From positions 1,354,538 to 1,386,030 of the forward strand of contig BFEA01000435.1 of NCBI GenBank assembly GCA_003427395.1: a stretch of 31,493 nt of DNA. The letters run 5' to 3'. The position numbers were made by a program, and so were the translations under genes. Source of the DNA: Chara braunii. Its lineage: Eukaryota > Streptophyta > Charophyceae > Charales > Characeae. Shown here in pieces: positions 1-9,216 of the stretch. The notes beneath the pieces were generated by a model that saw nothing but the letters and a program-made list of their open reading frames with translations, did not search any database and was not told the DNA's origin. Positions within the stretch are counted from its first letter, which is position 1. Each line of letters starts with the position of its first letter.

Positions 1-1143
1 TCTTCACCAATGTTATTCTTCTCTCAATAATAATAATAACAATGAATGGATGAACCAGAATCAATATCCGAAGTTCCCTCTTACTGCTGACTCACTCAAC
101 AACAACAACAACAACCACAACCAGTCCACCATAGCTATGGCTTCCCTCCTTCAGCCTCCTCTCTCATGCATAGGCTATGGCGGACTAATGAGGGCCTTGC
201 CCTGATGTCCAAAGGACCACTCAAAGCAGCTACGCCACTGCTGACTTGGTCCGCTATGCCTGCGTCTGCCTCGAGCTTCCACTGGTGCCGCACTACCCCA
301 ACTGGGGCCTTCCAGATGCAGCGCCCAACAAGGTGATGAAGATGGTGTCTACCATAGCCAGGTAAGTGCCCCGCCACTCTCCTACTATGCCCCCTTCTTC
401 CTCCTCCTCAAGCTGGAGTGCTCGCCATAGCCAGGCTGAGCTCCAGCGGCCCTTCAACTCCAAGCAGCGCTGCTTCAGTCCAGCGCGGCGTTCCAGCAGC
501 ATGTCGCCAATCCTTGCACACCGCAAATGAGGAAGAGCTCTTTGCTCTTCCTCGAGATATAGCGGCCTACTTGCCTCCTGGGCGGTGACTTCCTAGGCCG
601 AGCGGCCTCCCAGCAACCGGTACCTCCTCCCTTTCGGAGGGAAACATCATTGCAGGCTCTGCTAACCTCCCTCCAGGCCCTAGACCCGGGCTATTTGGAC
701 TGGTACCGGCCTACCGCTATCCTACCGCTACTGGGCCTCTAAAAATGCCAACTTTTGTCTTCTTCTGCTCGGCCTCCAGTTCCCGACACCCCTACCACTA
801 CTTGAGTGGTACCGGCCTACCTGCTACTTGAGTGTTGTTCCCCGCTGTCCTAAGTGTTGCGGGCCTACCCCCGCTACTTGAGTGTTTTCCCCCTGCAACC
901 CTCAAAGTCACGGCCACAGGTAAGTACCGGCCCTGCGGGGCCCTTCAACCAACAAGTACCCTTGCGGGTCATACACGCACTCAACCGACAAGCACTCAGA
1001 CAGGCATGCAAACCAGCAGGCACGCACACACACAGACATGGAAATCACAGCGGAATGCGGGAATTTCAGCAAGGCATTCATTCCAGCAGCAAATCCCAGA
1101 AATCAGCAGTGTTCTCAGTCTGTGTTTTTGGCGGGTCATTACA
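1..1143 (-). mobile_element. E2-family LTR fragment, reverse strand
   Basis: This stretch is the reverse complement of about 23991-25095, the LTR of the E2 chromovirus. Matching landmarks include the GCGGGTCATTACA end at 1131-1143, which mirrors TGTAACGACCCGC at 23991, and the block around 120-240 with the CCATAGCTATGG palindrome. The 3' end of the LTR lies outside the window, so the fragment is open on the left. It is not preceded (on its own strand) by the E2 polypurine tract. Instead an A/G-rich run lies at 1144-1190. It may be a solo LTR or the LTR of a rearranged copy; the target duplication cannot be tested because one flank is missing. Open frames within it are chance frames. Confidence 0.9.
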
Positions 1144-2405
1144 CGTTTTTTTTCTTTTTTTTGCTTTTTTTTCCTTTTTTTTTTCAGGAATAGCCCTTGT
1201 GTAAAGCCTTCTATCCCGTGGGTGGTAAGAGAACCGCCGGGATTGAGGGTTTCTCTGTTGGGCTGCTCCATCTATTGGTGGGGAGCTGCACCTGCTGGAA
1301 ACTGGGTCCAGCATCCCATTGATATATCTTATAACACAGAGATTGCTGTTTGTTGTTTTCCTGGGGCTGTGGGGCGCTTTCACTTCTCAGACCCAGGTCT
1401 CTATTGTCCCATGGAGCTGCTAATGACACCCTTCCCTTCTTAGAGCACCCTTTATTTATTAGCCCAGCCCTGTTCAGCACCCCCCTGTGGTATGTCTGAC
1501 CCATTTGGACCCTTAAACCCTATACCCTCTTCAACCTCATGCTCCTGACCTTTGTAGTCCTTGAAGCCTGAAGCGCAGGCTGCAGGGCTCGCCTACCAAG
1601 AATAAGATTAGGCAGGTAGATCTGCTGTTTTAGCCTAAATTACTTGCCTGGTTGATGGCGTAAGGTAAGCGACAGTGAGCACTGATCTCATGAGTCACCC
1701 TCTATAGCTAGAAACTTGACAAAAGGGTAGTGTATGTGGTTCTTGTGTGGCAGGTATGACTGGGGTCATGTATTGCAGGACCTTGTAGTGACTATCCTGA
1801 CTTTGGGAAGACGGTCCAGTACCAAATTCAGCCCTTTGTCCCGTGGGGCTTCGCATTACAGCCTAGGTTTGATCTTGACATGTCACACCCTTTCAGTCAT
1901 GGGTAGTTGACCGGTGTCGACAGGTAGAAGGGGTCTGCCGGCCTGCGGATCTAACCCTATGTCCGCCCCACGTCTGTCACCCGCAGGAGGGATAGTTCCG
2001 GGCTCCTGTAACCTGCAAAATCCACCACTGAATCAGACATGAAAACAAGGTGTGAGCTTGACGACACAAAAATGCAGAAAGAACGAGAAAATTGTTTTAT
2101 TTAGTCAATAAAGTTCAGCGCAGACGCGCTATACCCTATCCCAGGGCAACCTCCCTTGCGCCAGTCCAGGAGTGCAGTTTGTGTTGAGACTGAACGTGTC
2201 GGAATTCTTCGCTGGATCCCACGAGCTATGGGTTGTTGTCGGTACAAAGGATCGTGCTAGAGCTCGCCGAGTCCGAAGTAGCGTCGTGGGCCCATTGAGG
2301 CCCGATTCTTGATCTGAGTCCAGAATCCGCATTTGAGGCCCGTTCAGCTGTAGGAAGAGACGACGCCTTGGCTCACTCGGTTGGGCATCTGGCCCTGTCC
2401 TTAGT
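1144..2405. other. Non-coding stretch, no gene recognised
   Basis: It begins with a T-rich run (1144-1187) and continues with ordinary mixed-composition sequence. Only short open frames occur, without recognisable motifs or start context. An AATAAA lies near 2107 but nothing upstream looks like a transcription unit. I see no repeat or RNA gene that I can support here. Confidence 0.5.
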
Positions 2406-2963
2406 CTTGGTCTGGTCTGGTCTGGTCTCGTCTGGTCTGGTCCGGATCTGATCTGGTTTGGGCCGGTCTGATCTGGTCTGACCCTGATCTGGTCTGGTCT
2501 GATCTAATCTGGTCTGGTCTGGTCTGGTCTAATCTGGTCCGGTCTGGTCTGATCCGGATCTGGTCCGGTCTGGTCTGGTCTTATCTGGTCTGGTCCTGAT
2601 CTGGTCCGGTTCTGATTTCTCATTTGGTCCGGTATGGTCCGATTCGGATCTGGTCCGGTCTGGTCTGATCTGGTCTGGTCTGATCTGGTCGGGTCTGATC
2701 TGATCTGGTCCGGTCTGGCCTGGTCTGATCCGATTCGGTCTGATCCGGTTTGGTCCGGTCTGATCTGGTCTGGTCCTGATCTGGTCTGGTCTGATCTGGT
2801 CTGGTCCGATCTAGTTTGGTCTGATCTGATCTGGTCCGGTCTGGTCTGGTCCGGTCTGGTCTGGTCTGGTCTGATCTGATCCGGTTTGATCTGGTCTGGT
2901 TCGGTTTGATCTGGTCTGGTCCTAATCTGGTCTTGTCTGATCTGGTGCGGTCTGGTCCAGGTC
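2406..2963. repeat. Degenerate pentanucleotide tandem array (GGTCT/GATCT)
   Basis: About 560 bp are built from 5-bp units, mostly GGTCT, GATCT, GGTCC and GATCC, with occasional GGTTT or CCTGA. Because 5 is not a multiple of 3, each frame repeats every 15 nt, so long stop-free frames appear on both strands (a DQTRP-like peptide on the minus strand). These frames are an artefact of the array. The unit variants differ mainly by A/G or C/T transitions. Confidence 0.92.
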
Positions 2964-3079
2964 CTGCGATGAGTGGGCGCAGCCAGGTCCATCCGCTCCC
3001 CCCACCAGCGAGCCCGGTTGGCCGGTTCAGCTGATCAAACACTCGTCTTTTCGTTGGTGCGCGCGGTTCCATTTCTTCT

Positions 3080-3480
3080 AAGTCTGTTTCCCTTGGATGT
3101 GGTTTCGCGAGATGGTCGATAGGGACAACGGAAATCTCGTTAATCCATTCGCATGCTTCACTGGGCAGATATCGAGTCGCTGCTCGCGTCGATCCTTCCA
3201 AGCTTTTTCCTTTGGTTGTGGTTTCGTACAATGGTAGATAGGACAATGGGAATCTCGTTAATCCGATTGTGCGCCCTCGGTTGTGGTTTTGGAGGAAGGA
3301 AGACAGGGGCAGTGGGAATCCCGTTGATCCATTAATGCGCGCCACTAATTAGATGACGTGGCACTTCCCTTCCTTTCCCACCAATTCCTCCAAGCCCGTT
3401 CCCGTGATTGTGATTTCGCGGGATGGTAGATAGGAACTGTGGAGTCTCGTTGATCTCTTCACGTGCGTCGTTAATTAGAT
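3080..3480. repeat. Four degenerate direct repeats of a ~60-120 bp module
   Basis: A module of the form TGTGGTTTCG..ATGGT(A/C)GATAGG followed by GGAATCTCGTTAATCC recurs at about 3099-3148, 3218-3266, 3280-3335 and 3408-3455. Linkers such as TTAATTAGATGACGTGGC (near 3346) and GTTAATTAGATGACTAGCC (near 3470) also recur. Copies are diverged and unevenly spaced. No coding potential is seen; this may be an old satellite or a decayed transposon. Confidence 0.65.
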
Positions 3481-3837
3481 GACTAGCCATTTGGCTACCT
3501 TAAGAGATTCATAGATACTCCCTCCATTTACCCACACTTGGTAGAATCTATTCGCTTTGACATGCAGAGCCTTGGGCAGAAATCACATTGCGGCAACATC
3601 TGTTGGGACCATAGCAATGCTTTCAGCTCTCCTGTGCAGCAGCTGCTTTCTTCCATTGCAAAATCTCTTTCCTTTCTGCGTGCAGATCTCCCTCTTGCCG
3701 CACGATCGCCCTCTCTTTCACTTCTGACGATCTCGCTTTCTCAAACGCGATCACTCCCCCCTTCGCGGGCGCTACTTCTCAATAATCTCGCACCCGCCTA
3801 TCCAGTGCCCGGGAGCTCCCCTTCTCTCTCTTCTCCT

Positions 3838-3841
<4 letters not shown>
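3481..3841. other. Pyrimidine-rich non-coding stretch
   Basis: No gene is recognised. Composition becomes increasingly C/T-rich toward the microsatellite at 3842. A stop-free frame crosses this stretch but runs straight into the CT tract and has no recognisable domain. Confidence 0.4.

Positions 3842-3932
<91 letters not shown>
3842..3932. repeat. (CT)n microsatellite
   Basis: About 90 bp of near-perfect CT dinucleotide repeat with one TTT interruption near 3905. Both strands read as long Ser-Leu or Arg-Glu open frames, which are low-complexity artefacts. Confidence 0.97.
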
Positions 3933-3959
3933 CCGCGCGCTCGCAATGGCCCTTCCCAC

Positions 3960-4180
3960 GTAGCGGTCTTTTCCCGCGCAACTTCTTCCCTCTCGCGCGC
4001 AGTTCTCTGCTCCTCCGCGCTGTCCGATTTGCCTGTGCTGCTTATTCCCCTTGCGCACAGCTCATCTGTTGTCCGCGCTGCAGCTCTTACCGCTTGAGAA
4101 ACCGTTCTTCGCCCGCGCATGGTCGTTCTACCTCCGCGTCTAGCCGAGTCTCTGCATTCGACATCGAACTACTCGCTCTC

Positions 4181-4187
<7 letters not shown>
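3960..4187. repeat. Diffuse CGCGCA-rich pyrimidine repeats
   Basis: Short motifs such as TTCCCGCGCAA, CTCGCGCGCAG, CCTTGCGCACAG and TCGCCCGCGCATGG recur about every 20-45 bp. They resemble the tighter series at 4240-4392 on the other side of the second CT tract. No coding evidence. Confidence 0.4.

Positions 4188-4231
<44 letters not shown>
4188..4231. repeat. (CT)n microsatellite
   Basis: A 44-bp CT dinucleotide run, second of the pair with 3842-3932. Confidence 0.97.
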
Positions 4232-4234
<3 letters not shown>

Positions 4235-4239
4235 TGCGC

Positions 4240-4392
4240 ACTGGCAGTGCCCGTTCCTTCCCCCGTGCAGCTCATTTCCCGCGCGCAGCCCGTTCTTTCC
4301 CCCGTGCAGCTCATTTCCCACGTGCAGCCCATTTCCCTCGCGCAGCTCGTTTCCCGCGCAAGCCTGTTTCCCGAGTGCAGCCCATGCGACGA
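4240..4392. repeat. ~20-bp degenerate tandem repeat (TTTCCCGCGCGCAGCCC-like)
   Basis: The series reads as variants of a unit containing TTTCCC(G/A)CG(C/T)GCAGCCC or CCCCGTGCAGCTCATTTCCC, repeated at roughly 16-26 bp spacing until about 4385. Two longer copies, at 4257-4285 and 4302-4330, are nearly identical. No gene product is implied. Confidence 0.6.
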
Positions 4393-4542
4393 TAGTCGCA
4401 ACTTTTATACTTCTCCAATCATTTTGCAAATCGAGCTAGAGTCGCACTCAACAGGGGACCGCGATGACCTTTTTCGCGGCCTAAAAGTAAAAAAAAAAAA
4501 AAAAAAAGGGGTTGTAGATCGTTTTGAGCTCTACAACCTCAT

Positions 4543-5060
4543 ATTTTTATTTTCATTTTTTGAGTTTTTACCTAGGTTGTTTTATCGAACGTCCGGGACC
4601 CCCCTGACCGTCCGGGATGTCCGACCGGACGTCTGGTCGGACGTCCGACCTAGCGCAAATAAAAAAAAATAAAAAAAAATTGAAAAAAATCATGTGCCTT
4701 CTTCCTTGCATAAGGTGTATGCGACCAAAATTTTGGCTCATTTGAGCCAGTAAAAAAAAAGATAAAAATCTTCAAAGTTTCTAATCCCCACCTATACCCC
4801 TCCTATGATCCTATCCCCACCAAGACCCCTCGTACCCCCCCTCCCACCCCAAATAGCACCCTATCACCAAATGTTCAGAAAATTCTGAATTTTTTTAATG
4901 GGGGCTCTCTATGGCATGCACAACACTGTCATTTTTTTATTTATTTTTTTAATGTCAAAAAGTGGTTGTCCGGGATCCCGGACAACCCCCCTACCGGACG
5001 GTTGGGGGAGACGTCCGGCCGAGACGTTCGGCCATCGGACGACTGGTAACCTAGGTTTTT
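4543..5060. repeat. Imperfect inverted-repeat (MITE-like) AT-rich unit
   Basis: The left arm (about 4543-4650) runs from a T-rich tract through ACCTAGGTT into GC-rich sequence full of GTCCG/CGGAC words. The right arm (about 4960-5075) has the same order on the opposite strand, ending ACCTAGGTTTTT. The left arm contains a hairpin (GTCCGACC 4619-4626 against GGTCGGAC 4635-4642). The right arm contains the 24-bp palindrome listed separately. The middle (4660-4960) is AT-rich and holds nothing recognisable; poly-A and poly-T runs border the unit (4490-4507, 5100-5139). A non-autonomous inverted-repeat transposon is plausible, but no target duplication was identified. Confidence 0.45.
4964..4987. 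repeat. Perfect 24-bp palindrome
   Basis: The core TTGTCCGGGATCCCGGACAA is self-complementary and is extended by GG before and CC after. It could extrude as a cruciform or form a hairpin in RNA. It sits in the right arm of the inverted-repeat unit. Confidence 0.95.
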
Positions 5061-5138
5061 ACTATATTTTTTAAAAATAAAAAACGTAAAGACAATGGGA
5101 AAAAAAAAAAAAAAATGAAATAAGTTTTTTTTTTTTTT

Positions 5139-6095
5139 TGTTACACAGAGATATGTGAGGATTGAGCCCTCAAGAAGGGGCCTTGCCATGATGAACACGT
5201 TCTGGGCTAAGGCCCCAGCAAGCCTAGTGCCCGCCCTAAGTGAAGGCGGGCCAGCAAATCAACAAGAGCCCTCTGTGCAAACATTTCACGAAGTGGGATC
5301 CATACAGTTGCAGCACGCCAGCTGGTTGGAGTGCACCGAGTTTCGGATTTCGGCAAATATAGAAATTTCAGGGCCTTTGCAGGTGGTTAGGCCCTGGGCA
5401 CATAAACGTGAGGCCGACATTGCATACTGGAAATAGAGGCCGAAAATACTGGGGCCCGGTCGCAGGATCAAGGGAGGCCGCGCACACGCAACACTGGCAT
5501 ATAGGCAGAGAGGGCGAGTGGGCAGGGATCTTGGCCAATGCGGGCAATGCCGGCATGCTGCACAAATGCGAGCTGCTGGGCTGCGCTAAGGCTGAGGGAG
5601 TAGGCTAGCGCTAAAGCGGTAGGGAGCTGCCTGTGTGCGCAGGGCGCTGGCGGCCATAGCCGGGCTGCCTGAGGGCGCAGGGGAGGTGAGGGCGAAGGTG
5701 GTTCTTTGGAAGTGAAGGGCGTTGTGTGGGTAATCAAGGGAGAGTGTGGGTGAAGAGGAGAGACATACCTGGTGGAAGAAAAGGTCGGCATTGGTGTTGA
5801 CATCATCACTCGCTGGTCGTTAAGTTGTCTGGTTGCTTTCATTGCTGTAGTTGTAGGGATAGGTTGTAGAGTAGGTAGGGCGCCAGGCGCCATTCAAGAG
5901 AGAGAGCTACATTGGGTTATGCTGTTGGTGTTGCCCGATTGGGCTTGGACATTGACTCACGATTCTTCTGTATCATTCTCAAATGGATGGTTACTCGGTT
6001 CCATTGTGCTATCTGCTCTTGCTTTGACTACTTGGACTTCAGTGTGATTTTGCAATCTGGATTTTTGTGCTTCGTCCACATTCATGTTCCTTGCA
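5139..6095 (+). mobile_element. E1 5' LTR (left boundary uncertain)
   Basis: The right end is fixed by CA at 6094-6095, three bases before the primer site at 6099. The left end is a guess: TGTTACAC at 5139 follows a T-run and would give an LTR of about 957 bp, but no partner LTR is present to confirm it. The region contains no recognisable protein. Confidence 0.5.
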
Positions 6096-6098
6096 ATT

Positions 6099-6110
6099 TG
6101 GTATCGGAGC
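6099..6110 (+). promoter_or_regulatory. E1 primer-binding site
   Basis: TGGTATCGGAGC is complementary to the 3' end of an initiator tRNA-Met, except that the usual plant form is TGGTATCAGAGC. The A-to-G change would leave a G-U pair, or could match a host tRNA variant. The same variant occurs in element E2. Confidence 0.85.
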
Positions 6111-7400
6111 TGGTTTGATTCGCCACTTACCTAGGTGCGCTGGCGTTATACAGACTCGGTACGTTGACGATGCTTCTTTGCAATTGGTTCTTGTGACGTC
6201 AGGCCATATTAGTCGCACAGCCTGGGTAGAGAGGTGTGTGCCGGAAGGCTAAGACGGCATTGAATGTCGTGGTGACAGGCGGAATGTATGATTGGTGATG
6301 AGAGCATGCTGATGTGGCATTTAGCTGAGGTGGCACTGCATTGCGTTGTGGGTGGTACCGAGGCTCAGACCGGTCATCAAATGCACACTCAACTCAATTG
6401 GTGAGAAATCTGTGGTTGGGGGCAGCTATCTCCAGGCACGTTGTTCTCTTACCTGATCTACTCTCTCAAACTCTTCTTACCGTGAGGAAGTGAGTCCAAC
6501 TTGAGAGTCCTCTCTTTTGGTGAGGTGTCGTGAGCTCGCTACCGTGAGAGACGACAATCTTCCCGGAAGCATCTGGAAGGAGAAAGGGCGGTGCCTCTGA
6601 AGGGCCCTAGTCGAAGCACTGGGTCACGGTCACCATGCCAACCCAATGAGAGTAGGTCACGCATGCGATGGTTGCTTTCCATTTTGGCACTTTGCTGCGC
6701 TGTAGAAGTCCTGCCGGGTGTGTTAGCCTTTTATGAAACGCTTACCTGACCGTCTATAAACATTTCTAGTTGGGGACTCGGATTGATTCTGGCTGTGATC
6801 GTCGTCTTGACTACGACGTTAAATAATTCCTGAAGAGATGGGGGCGCTCTTAAAATTCCTCCTGATTAGCCAAATCAACCGGGTGTAAGGCTCGTTCCGT
6901 ACGAGGGTAAATAAGAGTGGACTGGTTGGCTTGCTCGGTAACGACTTGGGCACAGGGGTGGACCGACATTGCACACGAAGACACCGCTGCTCAATGATGT
7001 TGTTCGGTATGTTGGATTGAGGGGAGGGGAAGATTCTAATTGATGCTCAACTGGAAATACAACCATACCCACTGATCATACATTTGCAACATGGTCTTTT
7101 TGTATTCTTGATTAGTTGGTGGACAGACTGCTAACACCTCACAGACAAATTAGAGTAGGACTGTTGTATACTACCATAGCCAGTTCTATCTAATGCTGAG
7201 GTAAGTGAACCAATCAAGATACATCTAGACTATGTTGATAGTCTTTTGAGAATGTTGTAGGCTGCCACTTGATCGGTCAAGTTGGGGACCTGTCGTCGGT
7301 CAGACACATCCTGTGGTAGGACTCCACTAGGGGGTTCTAGTGCAGATAGTGTTTGCCCAACTCATGTGCGGATCAGACAGCGATAAGGGGAGAGAGGACA
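6111..7400 (+). other. E1 untranslated leader
   Basis: This is the stretch between primer site and gag start. Only short frames occur and none has a recognisable motif. It would contain packaging and dimerisation signals in an active element, but none can be identified from the sequence alone. Confidence 0.6.
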
Positions 7401-9216
7401 ATGCGGGACTTACACGTTCGGGAGCACTTATGGTCCCGCACGTGTTCCAGACCCTACAACCTGGGAGACGAAGCACGGCTTCGTGTCGAATGTAGAGCCC
7501 GTGCTCTTGCAGCAGCGAGGGCAGCAGCGAACCTAGTAGCTAGGGAACAGGCTGCTGCAGCAGGCAGAGCAGCAACAATGTCTAGCGCAGCGGCATCCTC
7601 TGCTGCATCGACCGCAGTATCCTCGTCAGGGACCCATTTGGGTATGCCCACAGGGTCCACTGGTACTTCCAGTTCAGTAGGTTCGCGACAGTCTACAAGT
7701 CAAATGACAGGCTCGCAGTTCAGCCCGTTGACCCCACGCGAAAGGGAGCTTCTAGAGCTCCAACAGGTCGAAAGGATCCGCGAATGGTTAGAGAGGGAAC
7801 TGAAGCAGGCAACCGATAGAGAAAGAGAAATCAAGAATAGAACAGTCAGGTTTGACACGTTAGAGGCAGAGAAAGCTGCATTAGAGGGGATGGATGAATC
7901 AGCCATGTCTAACGACATGAAAGTGTTGAAGAATAGCATGCTTTCACTGCATTCGCATGTGGACAGCAGACAAGACTTCATGCAAAACTCTCTTGACCAG
8001 ATCTTGGACCTTTTGCAAAGGCCAGGATTCAAGTCAGCAACACAGTCGCCGTTGCCGTTAAGGGCGATGTGAGGCCCCTTTCCCGTACAAGTTCGCACAC
8101 AACCAAGTGGCATATCTGCAGCAGTCTCACAGACTGTTGCTTCTTCTTCTTCGGGTCCAGCGGTGGGAGCTACACCACCGCAACAACCTGTTCCCCCACA
8201 GGGACAGCCGCAAGGTCCTTGGTACCCTAAGACCCCTATGAAACCGCCTCTTGCCTTTTTCGGGCGAGAAGAAGGACGAAGAGCTCAACACTTGGTTGAG
8301 AACAGTTCCGGTTTGGGTGAAGGCAAAAAGGACTTTGCAGGAGGAGGAGGTGATTACTACTGCATCTTACCTTGAGGGTTAGGCAACCAAATGGCTGGAT
8401 GGTGCAGTTACAAAGACCGGGTATGGGAGACACATGACGGACTGGGCTCAGTCTTTTACGTTAGACCAGTTCTTGGAGATGGTAGAAGCTCGCTGGCACA
8501 ATCCTCAGCAGGCGCAATTGGCCACTGATGCGATAAAAAGACTAGACCAACGAAAGTTTAAGTCAGTTAGAGAACTTACGACTACCATTGAAAGCCTAAT
8601 CGTCGTTCCTGGTATCAACTACGATAACCAGTTGTTATTGACAACATTTGGGAGATGTCTCCCAGAGAATCTCAGAAACTTGCTAGCCAGCGACGCACGC
8701 CTCGAGTATCACTCTTTTGAGACATTGTCTAGAAAAACTTTAGATTTGGAGGCCACTCTAGGGAATGCTCAACCCACTCAAAATGACACGAGGAAGGAAA
8801 AAAGTCCGCAGAAATGGAAAAAAAAGGGGGCTAAATTGATGATGGTTGAGTCCGATGGGACTCAAACAGAAATTGATGAGCTCACTGACCTGCTAGATGT
8901 TTCAGAGTACGATGGCGAGGAGGTCGCTGAGGGTAGCACCCTCGCCACAGTAGTCAAGGCTAAGGCGGGTGGCCGAGGGAAGGGTCATCCAAAGAGTCAA
9001 GGGAAGACCGCCTCCAATCAAACCAAAGTGGCTGATTGGGTCAAGGCAGGTCTTGATCAAGACGTGTGGCAGGACCGCCGAATGCGTGGCGCTTGTATAA
9101 ACTGTCGTGAATACGGACACACCCATTACAAGTGCCAGAACGCAAAGGTCACGCAGAGGATACCTCCTAAGATGGAGGCATCTTCTTCCCACGCTTCTAG
9201 CTCGGGAAACACGTGA
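7401..9216 (+). pseudogene. gag: E1 gag (broken)
   Basis: Gag is the structural protein of the virus-like particle. I chose the ATG at 7401 (MRDLHV) as the first Met of the long frame. An Ala/Ser-rich N-terminus is followed by a charged coiled-coil segment (ELLELQQVERIREWLEREL region, about 7746-8020) and a proline/glutamine linker. The capsid-like domain (about 8430-8760) contains MTDWAQSFTLDQFLEMVEARW. A CCHC zinc knuckle lies at 9093-9134 (CINCREYGHTHYKC, spacing CX2CX4HX4C). Breaks are a TGA at 8070, a one-base frameshift near 8263, and a TAG at 8380. The final TGA at 9214 is probably the genuine gag stop because it closes a short overlap with pol. Confidence 0.88.
9204..9210 (+). promoter_or_regulatory. 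Candidate -1 frameshift site between E1 gag and pol
   Basis: The heptamer G GGA AAC sits in gag phase (codons GGA 9205, AAC 9208) just before the gag TGA at 9214. Slipping back one base enters exactly the protease/RT frame. That frame is closed upstream by TAG at 9198, so the overlap is only 9201-9216. The heptamer fits the X XXY YYZ rule. A weak hairpin (CTTCA against TGAAG) lies downstream near 9238-9255. The same heptamer in the same phase is found in E2. Confidence 0.72.

Noticed and set aside
832-1443. 203-residue plus-strand frame
   Set aside because: Most of it is antisense LTR sequence and a T-run; no domain, and it crosses the LTR boundary.
1510-1530. Telomere-like TTAAACCCTATACCC
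   Set aside because: Single imperfect occurrence, no array.
2504-3345. Long minus-strand frames with a DQTRP-like repeat peptide
   Set aside because: They are produced by the pentanucleotide array in every phase; no start context or domain outside the array.
3538-4672. Ser-Leu and Arg-Glu rich open frames on both strands
   Set aside because: They are translations of CT/AG microsatellites and their flanks.
5155-6252. Short frames within the presumed E1 LTR as host genes
   Set aside because: No recognisable domain, and they overlap the LTR end and primer site.
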